This document shows, one piece after another, positions 1 to 8,980 of a stretch of 64,000 bases of DNA. Below the pieces are notes generated by a model. The model was not told the origin of the DNA and searched no databases. It saw nothing but the letters and a program-made list of their open reading frames with translations. The stretch is from positions 620,001-684,000 of the forward strand of contig NZ_JACGZW010000002.1 in NCBI RefSeq assembly GCF_014145675.1. The letters are read 5' to 3'. This DNA is from Amycolatopsis dendrobii. GTDB lineage: Bacteria > Actinomycetota > Actinomycetes > Mycobacteriales > Pseudonocardiaceae. Position 1 is the first letter of the stretch. The number at the start of each line of letters is the position of its first letter. A program made the translations under genes and the position numbers.

Positions 1-491
1 AGCACCTCGAAGGCATCACCGCCGCGCACGCCGTCCGAGCCGGGCATCCCGGGATCGGGGTCGTGGTGCTGTCCCAGCACGCCAGCGAGCAGTACGCGTT
101 CGCGCTGTTCCAGCACGGCACCTCCGGGCTGGCTTATCTGCTCAAGGAACGGATCGGCGACGTCGACGAACTCGTCCGTGCTCTCGGCGAAGTCGCCGCG
201 GGCGGGTCGGTGGTCGATCCGCGCGTTGTGGAAGTCCTCGTGGACAGCCGGGCGCGTGGCACCGCTTCGCCGCTGGCCCGGCTGACTCCCCGCGAGCTCG
301 ACGTGCTGCGGCTCATGGCCGAGGGGCGGAACAACCGGGGCATCGCCGAGTCCTTGGGGCTGGCGGAGTCGACGATCGAGAAGCATGTGAACTCGACTTT
401 CGCGAAGCTCGGTCTGGCAGAGGAGCCCGGCTTGCACCATCGTGTCGCGGCGGTTCTGGCTTATCTTCGTCACGAGACGCGCAGGTGCTGA
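1..491 (+). CDS. NarL/FixJ-family response regulator, 5' truncated by window edge
   Basis: The reading frame is open from the first complete codon at position 3, so the gene starts upstream of the window. What remains is the end of a receiver domain (a GVVVLSQHAS segment followed by the GLAYLLKERIGDVDELVRAL helix region, where K is the usual conserved lysine) and a complete LuxR-type helix-turn-helix (LTPRELDVLRLMAEGRNN to STIEKHVNSTFAKLGL). Proteins of this family are activated by phosphorylation of an N-terminal Asp and bind DNA as dimers. The phosphorylated Asp lies outside the window. A NarX-like kinase at 1780 could be its partner, but the two are separated by an opposite-strand gene, so pairing is only a guess. 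Confidence 0.9.
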   Translation, partial: HLEGITAAHAVRAGHPGIGVVVLSQHASEQYAFALFQHGTSGLAYLLKERIGDVDELVRALGEVAAGGSVVDPRVVEVLVDSRARGTASPLARLTPRELDVLRLMAEGRNNRGIAESLGLAESTIEKHVNSTFAKLGLAEEPGLHHRVAAVLAYLRHETRRC

Positions 492-1636
492 TCGAAGAAC
501 GACAGCACGCGATCACGCACCACGGTTTCGGCATCCGCGATGGTTCCGATGAGTTTGTTCCGGTCCGGAGAGCTCATCAGCCCTGCGGCTGCCAGTTGGG
601 GAGCTTCGGTGCCGAAGTCGGTGAGTGCCCAGTGCGCGGCATCGTCGATCTGCGACCAGCGGGTGCAACCGCCCCGGTGGGCGAGCAGCGCGGACCAGGT
701 CCGGGTGATCCGTGCGTCCCGGAATCCGGCTGTGCCCAGCAGCAACACCGCCCGATGCACGCCGTGTGCGGCCACCGGGAGCAGTTCGCCGTCTTGGCCG
801 GGAGAGTCCGGCAGGTAGTCGAGGTACCCGTCCATATCGGCGGCCGCATCGACTCGCCGGTCCTCGTACAACGCCTCGGTCGCCGCCGCACCGCCTGCTC
901 CGTGGCCGTACATCCCGACGCGCCGAAGGTCCAGGGCGCGGCCGAGATCGTGCGGCAGGGTGCGTTTCTCCGCGTCCGGATTCTGGCCCGCGGCAAGGGA
1001 TTCCAGCGCGTCAAGGGTGAACCGGAGGTCGGCGAAGCGCGTGGTGAGCATCGTGCGGAAGACTGCTGGACTGGTGCGCGGATCGGCAGGCAGTTCCTTG
1101 ATGGTGCGCATCCGGCCGGGAAGCTCGACTTCGCTTGTCTCGCCTGGGTGATCGACGGTCACCACCACATAGCCGTGGCTGGCCAGGTCTTCGGCGACGC
1201 TGGTGCCGAGCGTGCGCGGGTCGCCGAAGCCCGGGCTGTAGAGCACTACTGGCCGCCGGACCGGTTCGGCGGGTGCGCCGGTATACGCGTGCGTCATCGT
1301 GGCTGCCCAATCCACCCCTGAGCGCGGCAGCTCTGGATGCAGGTAGGGGACGTCTATTGCTGAGAACAGCCCGGCCGCGGCAGGGGTCATTTGCGGGGCG
1401 AGCGGGTAGCCGTGAGTGTCAGCGGCGGGATAGAACACGGTGGTCATCAGTTCTCGAAAGCCCAGTTTGGCGTCCCACGGGTCCGTTCTGGTGCGGTCGA
1501 CCAGGTGGAGCGCGGTGACTCCGATCTGATGCGGACCGGTCGGTGCTGGCAGATCGAGGACGAGCGATTGTGCGGGCGGGACGGTGCTTCCCGCGAGCAG
1601 TGACGCGGTGACGAACGCGAGCAATCCACGAAACAT
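470..1636 (-). CDS. Secreted alpha/beta hydrolase of the PAF-acetylhydrolase type, nucleophile Ser replaced by Gly
   Basis: This 388-residue protein has an N-terminal hydrophobic signal (FRGLLAFVTASLLAGS) and an alpha/beta-hydrolase fold similar to bacterial platelet-activating-factor acetylhydrolase relatives: oxyanion segment VVLYSPGFGDPRTLG around residue 130, an MDG motif after the nucleophile elbow, and a HWALTDF His motif near residue 335. The elbow reads GHGAGG (residues 244-249) where the family has GHSxGG, so the catalytic Ser is Gly246. I checked the codon (GGA) on the DNA. It may be a pseudoenzyme. The start at 1636 is preceded by GGGAGAAG. Its 3' end overlaps the convergent response regulator gene by 22 bp. 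Confidence 0.82.
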   Translation of the reverse strand: MFRGLLAFVTASLLAGSTVPPAQSLVLDLPAPTGPHQIGVTALHLVDRTRTDPWDAKLGFRELMTTVFYPAADTHGYPLAPQMTPAAAGLFSAIDVPYLHPELPRSGVDWAATMTHAYTGAPAEPVRRPVVLYSPGFGDPRTLGTSVAEDLASHGYVVVTVDHPGETSEVELPGRMRTIKELPADPRTSPAVFRTMLTTRFADLRFTLDALESLAAGQNPDAEKRTLPHDLGRALDLRRVGMYGHGAGGAAATEALYEDRRVDAAADMDGYLDYLPDSPGQDGELLPVAAHGVHRAVLLLGTAGFRDARITRTWSALLAHRGGCTRWSQIDDAAHWALTDFGTEAPQLAAAGLMSSPDRNKLIGTIADAETVVRDRVLSFFDQHLRVS

Positions 1637-1779
1637 TTCTTCTCCCGCAACGGTTTGGGGTCCGGCCCAGAACTCTCGCGGGTCGCCGCGGCCTAGAACA
1701 TCCGGCAGGCCTGGCCTCCCGGTGGAGGTTTGCTTCTAGCGGCGGGCCCGGCGACCATGGTGGACACTGGGGAGGGAAC

Positions 1780-3744
1780 ATGCGGTGGTTGCTCCGCGGG
1801 TCCGCGCTGCTCGGCGCGATCTGTGTGCTCTGGTCGGTGGTCGCGGCGCTGACCGTGCTGGACAGTTCGCTCACGGTGGCGGTCGCGGTCGCTGGGCCGC
1901 TGCCGAGCTGGCTGGTCGGGGTTTTCGCGTGGCGGCTTGCGCCCCAGCATCCGGTCGCGCGGCAGGCGCTGGCCACCGGCGTGCTGTTCGCGATGCTGGC
2001 GGCAGTCGCGTTCCTCGCCGCGGCGGAGGGCAATGCGTTCGATTTCGTTCAGCTGCCCCGGATGTGGCGAGTGCTGATCGGCGGGATCGCGGCCGTTCTC
2101 ATCGTGGCGGTGGTGCGGCTGGTGGGGTTGCTGCCGGACGGGCGCTACCGGTTCGTCTACGAGAAGGCGGTGCTGCGTTCGCTGTGGCTGGTGGTGCCGT
2201 TCGCGCTGGTGCTCACCTACGCGGGCGGACCGCTTCCGGTGAGCCCGATTCCGGTGGGCCTGTGGCTTCTCGTGCTGGGACCGATTCTGCTGGCCGCAAG
2301 GTATTTCCAACTGCCGAGGGCACAACGGCGTCTCCTGCGCTGGCTGCTGGGAATGGCGGTGCTCGTCGGCGCGACGGTGCTGGTGCCGCTGGTCACCGCG
2401 AGCAGGCTGGGGCCGGGGCAGCTCACGCCGATCCTCGTCTTGGTGGCGACGATGGCCGTTCCGGTCGCGCTGGCGGTGGCGGCTTTTCGCTACCGGATGC
2501 TCGGCGTCGAGGTCCGGCGTTCGACCCGGTACCGGTTGCTCTGGCTGCTCATCGCGTTGTGGTACATCGGCGTGGTGGCCGGGTTGAGCCTCGCCGCGAG
2601 CCGTTTCCTCTCGCTCTGGCCCGCGCTGCTGGTCACCGTTGCCGCGACCTTGGCGGTTCTGCCGATCCGGACTCGGCTTTCCCGCGCCGCCGCTCGCCGG
2701 GTGTTCGGACGTCGCCCGAGCAGCTACGAACTCCTGGTGCACTTCGGCGGGACGCTGGAGCAGGCATTCGACCTGCCGGCGCTCGCCGATCAGCTGGCCG
2801 GCGGGCTGCGCGAGGTCTTGGACCTGAGCTGGGCACGGGTGCGCCTGCGGTCGCCGAAGCCGGTCGTCGCGATCGCGGGCGAGCCAAGTGCGACTGCTCG
2901 GCTGGAAGTCGTCCTCCGGCACAGTGGCGACGACCTCGGCGTGCTCGAATGCGGTGCCAAAACCGAGGGCGAGTTCACCGCCGCGGACGAGGAACTGGTC
3001 GCCACTCTCGCCCGGCAGAGCGCGCTGGCGGTGCGCAACGCCAGGCTTTCCGCCGAACTCCTGGCCCGGCTGGAGCAGATCGAACGCCAGGCCAGTGAGC
3101 TGGAGGCGTCGCGAGCCCGCATCGTGCACGCCCAGAACAGCGAGCGGCGGCGGATCCAGCGACGGCTGCACGACGGCATCCAGCAGGAGCTGATCGTCCT
3201 GCTGACCTCGCTTCGGCTTGCCCGCAACCAGCTCCGGCGCGATCCCGGCCAGGTCGATCCGGCACTCGGCGAGGCGCAGGAGGCGCTGTGCCGCGTCGTC
3301 GAGGAAGTCCGCGAGGCGGCGCACCACATTCACCCGGCCGAGCTGACCGATCAGGGCTTGGCGACCGCGGTGGAATCCCGTGCGCGCCGGATGCCGGTTC
3401 CGGTCGAGGTCGACGCCGATCCGGAGGTGCGGACGACGCGGTTCCCGGTCGACCTTGAGGAAGCCGCTTACTTCATCGTCTCCGAGGCGCTGGCCAACAT
3501 GCTCAAACACGCCCAGGCCACGCAGGCGACTATCCGGCTTTCGCTCCAGGCAGGGGAGTTGTGCCTCGAAATCCGCGACAACGGCCGGGGCTTCCCTCCG
3601 GATTCCCGTCCGGCCGGATTGCACGATCGCGCGGACACGGTCGGCGGCCGGTTGACCATCGTCAGCGGGCCGGACTCGGGCACTACGGTGCGCGCTCGGC
3701 TGCCGGTCCGGGAAAGCGCGCCCGTGCCAGGGTGGATCCCATGA
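1780..3744 (+). CDS. NarX-like sensor histidine kinase (HisKA_3), multi-pass membrane N-terminus
   Basis: The 654-residue protein has about seven to eight hydrophobic segments in residues 1-295, a GAF-like cytoplasmic region (about 310-430), a short coiled coil (LLARLEQIERQASELEASRA) and a HisKA_3 dimerisation helix with RRRIQRRLHDGIQQ, phospho-acceptor His464. The ATPase domain follows with the N box EALANMLKHAQ and a DNGRGF G1 box. Such kinases phosphorylate NarL-family regulators; the truncated regulator at the left edge is the nearest candidate. The stop codon overlaps the start of the methyltransferase gene in an ATGA, so the two are translationally coupled. The signal sensed cannot be told. 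Confidence 0.9.
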   Translation: MRWLLRGSALLGAICVLWSVVAALTVLDSSLTVAVAVAGPLPSWLVGVFAWRLAPQHPVARQALATGVLFAMLAAVAFLAAAEGNAFDFVQLPRMWRVLIGGIAAVLIVAVVRLVGLLPDGRYRFVYEKAVLRSLWLVVPFALVLTYAGGPLPVSPIPVGLWLLVLGPILLAARYFQLPRAQRRLLRWLLGMAVLVGATVLVPLVTASRLGPGQLTPILVLVATMAVPVALAVAAFRYRMLGVEVRRSTRYRLLWLLIALWYIGVVAGLSLAASRFLSLWPALLVTVAATLAVLPIRTRLSRAAARRVFGRRPSSYELLVHFGGTLEQAFDLPALADQLAGGLREVLDLSWARVRLRSPKPVVAIAGEPSATARLEVVLRHSGDDLGVLECGAKTEGEFTAADEELVATLARQSALAVRNARLSAELLARLEQIERQASELEASRARIVHAQNSERRRIQRRLHDGIQQELIVLLTSLRLARNQLRRDPGQVDPALGEAQEALCRVVEEVREAAHHIHPAELTDQGLATAVESRARRMPVPVEVDADPEVRTTRFPVDLEEAAYFIVSEALANMLKHAQATQATIRLSLQAGELCLEIRDNGRGFPPDSRPAGLHDRADTVGGRLTIVSGPDSGTTVRARLPVRESAPVPGWIP

Positions 3745-4436
3745 CTGCCAACGACTACGACACGTTCGGCGAGGCGTACGCGATCGAAACCGAGCACAGT
3801 CTCATCAACGCCTACTACACGCGCCCCGCGATTCTCGACCTCGCCGGTGACGTGGCAGGCCGGAAGATCCTCGACGCGGGCTGCGGCGCCGGACCGCTGT
3901 CCGCCTCGCTGCGGGACCGCGGCGCGCACGTGAGCGGGTTCGATTTCAGCGCCACCATGGTGGAGCTCGCCCGGAAAAGGCTCGGCGAGGACGCGGACCT
4001 CCGGGTCGCCGACATCAGCCAGCCGCTTCCCTACGCCGACCAGCGGTTCGACGACGTCGTCGCGGCTCTGGTGCTGCACTACCTGGAGGACTGGACCGCG
4101 CCGCTGGCCGAGCTGCGGCGGATCATCCGGCCCGGCGGACGGCTGATCCTGGCCGTCAACCACCCGCTCCTCTACAAATTCATCCACCCCGAGGGCAACT
4201 ACTTCGCCGTCGAACAATGGTCCGAGGAGTACACCTTCAACGGGCAAAAGGGCGTGCTCGCGTACTGGCACCGTCCGTTGCACGCGATGACGGACGACTT
4301 CGCCAAAGCCGGTTTCCGGATTTCAGTGGTCAGCGAGCCGTATCCGGCCGAGGGCGCGAAGGAGAAGTTCCCCGAGGAAATGCAGGGCAAGGAAGCTTTC
4401 CTCTGCTTCCTGTTCTTCGTGCTGGAAGCCGCTTAA
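3741..4436 (+). CDS. Class I SAM-dependent methyltransferase
   Basis: A 231-residue Rossmann methyltransferase. Motif I is [15 protein letters not shown] (around residue 44), followed by the acidic end of strand 2 in [14 protein letters not shown], motif II-like [13 protein letters not shown] and [13 protein letters not shown]. This is a Methyltransf_11 arrangement with small-molecule rather than nucleic-acid features. The start overlaps the stop of the kinase gene (ATGA), which implies co-expression. The C-terminal part ([19 protein letters not shown]) is seen in many uncharacterised actinobacterial homologues. Substrate unknown. Confidence 0.88.
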   Translation: MTANDYDTFGEAYAIETEHSLINAYYTRPAILDLAGDVAGRKILDAGCGAGPLSASLRDRGAHVSGFDFSATMVELARKRLGEDADLRVADISQPLPYADQRFDDVVAALVLHYLEDWTAPLAELRRIIRPGGRLILAVNHPLLYKFIHPEGNYFAVEQWSEEYTFNGQKGVLAYWHRPLHAMTDDFAKAGFRISVVSEPYPAEGAKEKFPEEMQGKEAFLCFLFFVLEAA

Positions 4437-4912
4437 CCCGCCGCGATCCCGGCCACGACCGCGCCGGTCAGCCGGACCAGTTCGGCCGGGTCCAGCTCCA
4501 CTTCGAGCCCGCGCCGGCCGCCGGAGCAGAACATCGTCGGGTGGTCCAGCGCCGAGCCGTCCAGGACCACGGGCAGGCGGCTCCGGTGGCCGAGCGGGGA
4601 AATTCCGCCGAGCACGTAGCCGGTCGCTCGCTGCGCCGCGGCCGGGTCGGCCATCTTCGCCTTTTTGCCCCCGGCCGCCGCGGCGAGAGCCTTCAGGTCC
4701 AGCTGGCCGGTGACCGGCACCACGCCGACGACCAGCTTCCCGTCCACGTCCGCGACCAGCGTTTTGAACACCCGGCCGGGCTCCAGGCCCAGCGCTTCCA
4801 CCGCCTCCAGGCCGAACGACTCCGCCCGGGGATCGTGGTCGTAGGTGTGCACGGTGTGCGCCACCTTCTGCTTTTGCAGCAGCGCCGTCGCCGGAGTGCC
4901 CTTGCCCGCCAT
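4433..4912 (-). CDS. ybaK: YbaK/EbsC-type Cys-tRNA(Pro) deacylase
   Basis: A 159-residue protein of the YbaK/ProRS editing-domain family, which hydrolyses Cys mischarged on tRNA(Pro). Visible family features are [19 protein letters not shown] at the N-terminus, the [11 protein letters not shown] strand containing the conserved Lys, [28 protein letters not shown] and a [15 protein letters not shown]-terminal segment. I chose the Met at 4912 (MAGKGTP). An upstream Met at 4957 would put the start inside the sigR promoter on the other strand and adds residues the family does not have. It is divergent from sigR and ends 4 bp into the convergent methyltransferase gene. Confidence 0.9.
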   Translation of the reverse strand: MAGKGTPATALLQKQKVAHTVHTYDHDPRAESFGLEAVEALGLEPGRVFKTLVADVDGKLVVGVVPVTGQLDLKALAAAAGGKKAKMADPAAAQRATGYVLGGISPLGHRSRLPVVLDGSALDHPTMFCSGGRRGLEVELDPAELVRLTGAVVAGIAAG

Positions 4913-4936
4913 GGCGGCGAGTCTACGAAACAGCTC

Positions 4937-4963
4937 GGGAATGCCTGGTCGGCACACTCTGTT
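4937..4963 (+). promoter_or_regulatory. SigR/SigH-type promoter (GGGAAT-N18-GTT) in front of sigR
   Basis: GGGAAT at 4937-4942 and GTT at 4961-4963 are separated by exactly 18 bases. This matches the promoter consensus known for Streptomyces SigR and mycobacterial SigH. The next gene downstream on this strand encodes a SigR-type factor, so positive autoregulation under thiol stress is the natural reading. Transcription would begin near 4970, which is compatible with both candidate starts of sigR. Confidence 0.85.
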
Positions 4964-5101
4964 GAAGAGAGCGTGACCACCACGCTCGCCACCCCCCGCC
5001 CCGCAAGGAGCCGTCCCGGGACCGGCTTTCCGAATCCCCGCGTAAACTCGGTGCTGCCGTATGCGCAGACGCGCATCGACGCCGAACGGGAAGGGAACGG
5101 T

Positions 5102-5728
5102 TTGCCGAGCACCCCCAACTCCGCGCCGGAGACGGCGGCCGACGAACTGGAGCTCGCCGAGCGCTTCGAGCGCGACGCGATGCCCCTGCTCGACCAGCTA
5201 TACGCGGCCGCGATGCGGATGACCCGCAACCCGTCCGACGCCGAGGACCTGGTCCAGGAGACCTACCTGAAGGCGTACGCGGCGTTCGCGTCCTTCAAGG
5301 CGGGCACGAACCTCAAGGCGTGGATGTACCGCATCCTCACCAACACCTACATCAACGGCTACCGCAAGCGTCAGCGGCAGCCGGTGCAGCAGCCGACGGA
5401 CGAGATCAGCGACTGGCAGATCGCCCGTGCGGAAAGCCACACCTCGAGCGGCCTTCGCTCGGCCGAGGTCGAGGCGATGGACAACCTCCCGGACACCGAC
5501 GTCAAGGCCGCTCTGCAGAAGCTGCCCGAGGAGTTCCGGCTCGCGGTCTACCTCGCCGACGTCGAGGGCTTCGCGTACAAGGAGATCGCCGAGATCATGG
5601 ACACTCCGATCGGCACCGTGATGTCCAGGCTGCACCGCGGCCGCGCCCAGCTGCGCGACCTGCTGGCCGACGTCGCGCGCGAGCGCGGCTTCATCCGGGG
5701 GAACCGCGAGGAGGTGGCGAAACGATGA
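5102..5728 (+). CDS. sigR: ECF sigma factor SigR/SigH (thiol-oxidative stress)
   Basis: An ECF sigma factor closely resembling Streptomyces SigR and mycobacterial SigH. Region 2 reads [20 protein letters not shown] and continues to [20 protein letters not shown]; the family-typical link [21 protein letters not shown] follows; region 4 is [17 protein letters not shown] to [15 protein letters not shown]. The TTG at 5102 has GGGAAGGGAA upstream and gives 208 residues. An in-frame GTG at 5051 without a ribosome site is the alternative. Transcription probably starts at its own consensus promoter (4937-4963). Its 3' end overlaps rsrA by 4 bp. Confidence 0.93.
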   Translation: MPSTPNSAPETAADELELAERFERDAMPLLDQLYAAAMRMTRNPSDAEDLVQETYLKAYAAFASFKAGTNLKAWMYRILTNTYINGYRKRQRQPVQQPTDEISDWQIARAESHTSSGLRSAEVEAMDNLPDTDVKAALQKLPEEFRLAVYLADVEGFAYKEIAEIMDTPIGTVMSRLHRGRAQLRDLLADVARERGFIRGNREEVAKR

Positions 5729-6048
5729 GCTCGGAAGACGTGCCCGCGGAGAAGATGCCCTGCGAGGACGCGCTCGCGGAGATCTACCTGCTGCTGGATC
5801 GCGAATGCAGTCCGGAGCGGGACGCGGAACTGCGCAGGCACATCGAGGACTGCCCGCCGTGCCTCGAGGAGTACGGCATCGACGAGCAGATCAAGCACCT
5901 GCTCGCCCGCAAGTGCGGCGGCGACCTCGCCCCGGCGGAGCTGAAGAGCAGGCTGCGCGCCTCCATCCGGCAGACCGTCGCCACCCAGGGCGGTGTCACC
6001 GTGGAGCGCACCGAGATCACCGTGGAACAGCGCACCACCAGCGACTGA
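5725..6048 (+). CDS. rsrA: Zinc-binding redox-sensing anti-sigma factor RsrA
   Basis: A 107-residue anti-sigma factor with the ZAS motif HIEDCPPC (His39, Cys43, Cys46) plus Cys13, Cys28 and Cys64. In characterised RsrA proteins, zinc-bound reduced protein holds SigR and disulfide formation releases it. The ATG overlaps the sigR stop (ATGA), the usual coupled sigma/anti-sigma layout. The C-terminal tail ([15 protein letters not shown]) is acidic and polar and looks disordered. A strong hairpin terminator follows within 15 bp. Confidence 0.93.
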   Translation: MSSEDVPAEKMPCEDALAEIYLLLDRECSPERDAELRRHIEDCPPCLEEYGIDEQIKHLLARKCGGDLAPAELKSRLRASIRQTVATQGGVTVERTEITVEQRTTSD

Positions 6049-6062
6049 CCACCACACGACAA

Positions 6063-6093
6063 CGGCCCCCGTACCGATCCGGTGCGGGGGCCG
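6063..6093. terminator. Hairpin terminator between rsrA and bL37
   Basis: The arms CGGCCCCCGTACC and GGTGCGGGGGCCG pair over 13 bp (one G-U) around a five-base loop. It lies between the convergent ends of rsrA and the bL37 gene, so it can serve both strands. No U tract follows, as is common in high-GC actinobacteria. Confidence 0.75.
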
Positions 6094-6113
6094 TGTCACG
6101 TCCGGGCGCGGAC

Positions 6114-6188
6114 TCAGGCGTTGGGCTTCTTGCCGTGGTTGGCGCCGTTCTTCTTGCGGTCGCGACGCTTGCGGGCGCGCTTCGACAT
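6114..6188 (-). CDS. 50S ribosomal protein bL37 (24 residues)
   Basis: This very short gene reads MSKRARKRRDRKKNGANHGK followed by KPNA and a TGA stop. It begins at an ATG with AGGAGAG seven bases upstream. The sequence matches the tiny, very basic bL37 protein first seen in the mycobacterial 70S ribosome structure. Nine of its first thirteen residues are Lys or Arg, as expected for a protein buried in rRNA. It lies between rsrA and pdtaS on the opposite strand. It is below the size cut-off of most gene finders. Confidence 0.88.
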   Translation of the reverse strand: MSKRARKRRDRKKNGANHGKKPNA

Positions 6189-6381
6189 GTTCTCTCCTCG
6201 GGTGTCCGCTGAATGTCCCGGGGCGGGGTTCGACACACCGACCGGGAACGGGTCAACCGTTCCAGTGTGTCATGCGGCCGCCGGGCTCCTCGGCGGCACC
6301 CGCGCCTACGCTCTGGTTGGATGAACTCAGGAGGTGCGCAGGCATGAACGAACCCACCGCATTCGAGGGCGGCCGGTAGCC

Positions 6382-7902
6382 GTGTCGACCCTTTCCGACC
6401 TGCTCGCCGAGAACACCGGCCTCCCCGGCGAAGCGGCCGACCACCTGCAGACCGTCGTCGCGGAGTGGCAGTTGCTGGCCGACCTTTCGTTCGCCGACTT
6501 CCTGCTGTGGGTCCCGGTGTCCGCCGAGCACCAGCCCGACGGCGGCGATTTCGTGTGCGTCGCGCACGCCCGGCCGACCACCGCGCCCACCGCGCATCCC
6601 GAGGACGTCGTCGGCACCCGGTTCACCGTGGACGAGCACCCGCAGCTGGCCAAGGCCATGCGCGAGGTCAAGATCTGCCGCGAGGAAGACCCGCATTGGT
6701 ACCGCGACCTGCCGATGCGCCGCGAAGCGGTGCCGGTGAGCTTCGGCGGCGAGGTGATCGCCGTGCTGAGCCGCGAGACCAACCTCGCCGCGCCGCGCGT
6801 GCCGAGCCCGCTGGAGATCGCGTACCTCGGCAGCGCGGGCGACCTGTGCCAGATGATCGTGGACGGCACCTTCCCGCCCGCCGGCGGCAACCAGACCGAC
6901 ACGCACACCAGCCCGCGCGTCGGCGACGGTCTCGTCCGGCTCGACCAGGCCGGCACCGTCGTGTTCGCCAGCCCCAACGGCCTGTCCGCCTACCACCGGA
7001 TGGGGCACGAATCCGACCTCGTCGGGCAGCGGCTGGCCCCGCTCACCCGGTCGCTGATCCGCGACCCGTTCGACGCCACCGAGGTGTCGCATCGGATCAT
7101 CGAGGCCCTCGACGGCAAGCCGTCCACGCGCACCGAGGCCGACTCGAAGCGCGGCGCGGTCGTGCTGTTCCGTGCGCTGCCGCTGCGTCCGGCCGGACAG
7201 CCCGCGGGCGCGTTGGTGCTGGTCCGCGACGTCACCGAGGTCAAGCGCCGCGACCGCGCGCTGATGTCGAAGGACGCCACGATCCGCGAGATTCACCACC
7301 GGGTGAAGAACAACCTGCAGACCGTGGCCGCGCTGCTGCGGCTGCAATCGCGGCGCACCACGAGCGAGGAGGCCCGGCTCGCGCTGGGCGAATCGGTGCG
7401 CCGGGTGTCGTCGATCGCGATGGTGCACGAGGCGCTGTCGATCTCCGTCGACGAGCGCGTGGACCTGGACAAGCTGCTCGACAACGTGCTCCCGATGGTC
7501 GGCGAGGTCGCCACGGCGGAATCGCAGGTCGGGCTCACCCGCAAGGGCTCGTTCGGCGTGGTCGTGGCCGAGATCGCGACGCCGCTGGTGATGGTGCTCG
7601 CCGAACTCGTGCAGAACGCGATCGAGCACGCGTTCCCGCAGGGACGGCCGGGCAAGGTCGAGCTGATCGTGGAGCGGTCGGCGCGCTGGCTGGACATCCT
7701 GATCCGGGACAACGGCCGGGGCCTGCCGTCCGGGTTCTCGCTGGAACGCAGCGACGGGCTCGGCCTGCAGATCGTGCGAACCCTGGTGGAGTCGGAGCTG
7801 CGCGGGTCGCTCTCGCTGCGTCAGGTCCGGACCGACGAGGCGGGCAATCGCGTACCGGGTACCGAGGCGGCACTGCGGATTCCGTTGTCCCGGCGGCTCT
7901 AG
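6382..7902 (+). CDS. pdtaS: PdtaS-type sensor histidine kinase (HisKA_2)
   Basis: A 506-residue cytosolic kinase with the architecture of mycobacterial PdtaS. It has an N-terminal GAF-like H_kinase_N domain (about 1-150), a PAS domain (about 175-285, LVRLDQAGTVVFASPN), a HisKA_2 helix REIHHRVKNNLQTVAALLRL with acceptor His306, and an HATPase (LAELVQNAIEHAF, IRDNGRGLP, GLQIV). PdtaS phosphorylates the antiterminator PdtaR, whose gene is not in this window. I placed the start at GTG 6382 because the GAF domain begins immediately after it. The upstream sigR-rsrA and downstream whiB1 repeat the gene neighbourhood of M. tuberculosis. Confidence 0.9.
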   Translation: MSTLSDLLAENTGLPGEAADHLQTVVAEWQLLADLSFADFLLWVPVSAEHQPDGGDFVCVAHARPTTAPTAHPEDVVGTRFTVDEHPQLAKAMREVKICREEDPHWYRDLPMRREAVPVSFGGEVIAVLSRETNLAAPRVPSPLEIAYLGSAGDLCQMIVDGTFPPAGGNQTDTHTSPRVGDGLVRLDQAGTVVFASPNGLSAYHRMGHESDLVGQRLAPLTRSLIRDPFDATEVSHRIIEALDGKPSTRTEADSKRGAVVLFRALPLRPAGQPAGALVLVRDVTEVKRRDRALMSKDATIREIHHRVKNNLQTVAALLRLQSRRTTSEEARLALGESVRRVSSIAMVHEALSISVDERVDLDKLLDNVLPMVGEVATAESQVGLTRKGSFGVVVAEIATPLVMVLAELVQNAIEHAFPQGRPGKVELIVERSARWLDILIRDNGRGLPSGFSLERSDGLGLQIVRTLVESELRGSLSLRQVRTDEAGNRVPGTEAALRIPLSRRL

Positions 7903-7946
7903 AAAATCCGGCGACAGCCTGTTCGCGCCGGATTACTGTCCGGCGT

Positions 7947-8906
7947 ATGCCTGCCCTTGTGTGGCGGCCGCTCACGAAAGCGGACGCCCAGTCCTCGGCC
8001 GATCTGCTCAACGCCATCGAAACGGCCGACCGGATCGGCGAGAACTACACCGCCGCCGACACTCTCCAAGAACTGAACGACCCGTTCTCCGATCTCGAAC
8101 GCGCGAGCCTCGCCGCGTTCGACGGCGACCGCATGGTCGGCTACGTGAAGACCCGGTACAAGCAGAACCCCGACGAGGTCCACCGGGTTTTCCTCGACGG
8201 CGGTGTCCATCCGGACTATCGCCGCCAGGGGATCGGCGCCAGGCTGGTGGAAGCCGGGATCGCCGGGGCGAAGACGGTGCACGAACTGCACCACCCGACG
8301 CTGAAGCTCGCCATCGACATCCACAAGGCCGAGCACATCGCCGGGACGAAAGAACTCTTTGCCGCGCAAGGATTTTCGCCCGCCCGTTACTTCCAGCGCA
8401 TGGAACATCCACTCGGGACAGTCGGCGAAGCGGCGATCCCGGCCGGATTCCAGGTGCGGCAGTGGACACGGGACATCGACGAGGAGTTCCGGCTCGTCCG
8501 CAACGAGTCCTTTCAGGACCACTGGGCCGCACCGCCGCTGGACTCGTCCGCGTGGCAGAACAAGTTCACCAACCACAATGTTCAGCCCGAGATCAGTTTC
8601 CTGCTGCGGGACAAGGCAACCGGCACTCCGGCGAGTCTCGTGCTGACGCTGTCCTGGGCCGCCGACACCGAGGTGACCGGCGTTCGCGACGCGCACTTCA
8701 TGGTGATCGGCACCATTCCCGGCTACCGGAAACGCGGCCTTGCCAGCGCGGTCATCGCCCACGCGCTGCGGGCCGCCGCCGAGCACGGATACGACCAAGC
8801 CAGCCTCGTCGTCGATTCGGCGAGCGCGTCCGGTGCTCCCCGAGTCTTCGAGCGTGCCGGGTTCACCGCGAAGATGCGGTACGTGCGCTGGGCACGGGAA
8901 GGCTGA
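7947..8906 (+). CDS. Tandem-GNAT acetyltransferase (mycothiol-synthase-like layout)
   Basis: A 319-residue protein with two GNAT folds. The N-terminal half carries VHPDYRRQGIGARLVEAGI (acetyl-CoA pyrophosphate loop RRQGIG near residue 94); the C-terminal half carries TIPGYRKRGLASAVIAHAL (RKRGLA near residue 263) and ends ASGAPRVFERAGFTAKMRYVRW. Both loops look intact, so both halves may bind acetyl-CoA. Mycothiol synthase MshD has the same two-domain design, but I see no specific MshD signature and would not assign that role. The gene follows pdtaS by 44 bp and ends at a strong hairpin. Confidence 0.85.
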   Translation: MPALVWRPLTKADAQSSADLLNAIETADRIGENYTAADTLQELNDPFSDLERASLAAFDGDRMVGYVKTRYKQNPDEVHRVFLDGGVHPDYRRQGIGARLVEAGIAGAKTVHELHHPTLKLAIDIHKAEHIAGTKELFAAQGFSPARYFQRMEHPLGTVGEAAIPAGFQVRQWTRDIDEEFRLVRNESFQDHWAAPPLDSSAWQNKFTNHNVQPEISFLLRDKATGTPASLVLTLSWAADTEVTGVRDAHFMVIGTIPGYRKRGLASAVIAHALRAAAEHGYDQASLVVDSASASGAPRVFERAGFTAKMRYVRWAREG

Positions 8907-8930
8907 GGAGTCCACATCGGACCCCAGACG

Positions 8931-8980
8931 CGTTGAAGGGCCGGTACCAGTGAAGCTTGGCGGTACCGGCCCGTTCAACG
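8931..8980. terminator. Long hairpin terminator between GNAT and whiB1
   Basis: CGTTGAAGGGCCGGTACC at 8931-8948 pairs with GGTACCGGCCCGTTCAACG at 8962-8980 with one unpaired base, around a 13-base loop. It lies 24 bp past the GNAT stop and before the convergent whiB1 end, so it can end transcription from both sides. Confidence 0.75.

Noticed and set aside
1693..3624. Very long open frame on the minus strand opposite the histidine kinase gene
   Set aside because: It is a high-GC shadow: composition is Arg/Gln/His/Pro-rich with no domain, and the plus frame has a complete kinase with all motifs.
7947..8906. Assignment of the tandem GNAT as mycothiol synthase MshD
   Set aside because: The two-domain layout agrees, but I see no MshD-specific residues and no other mycothiol gene nearby.
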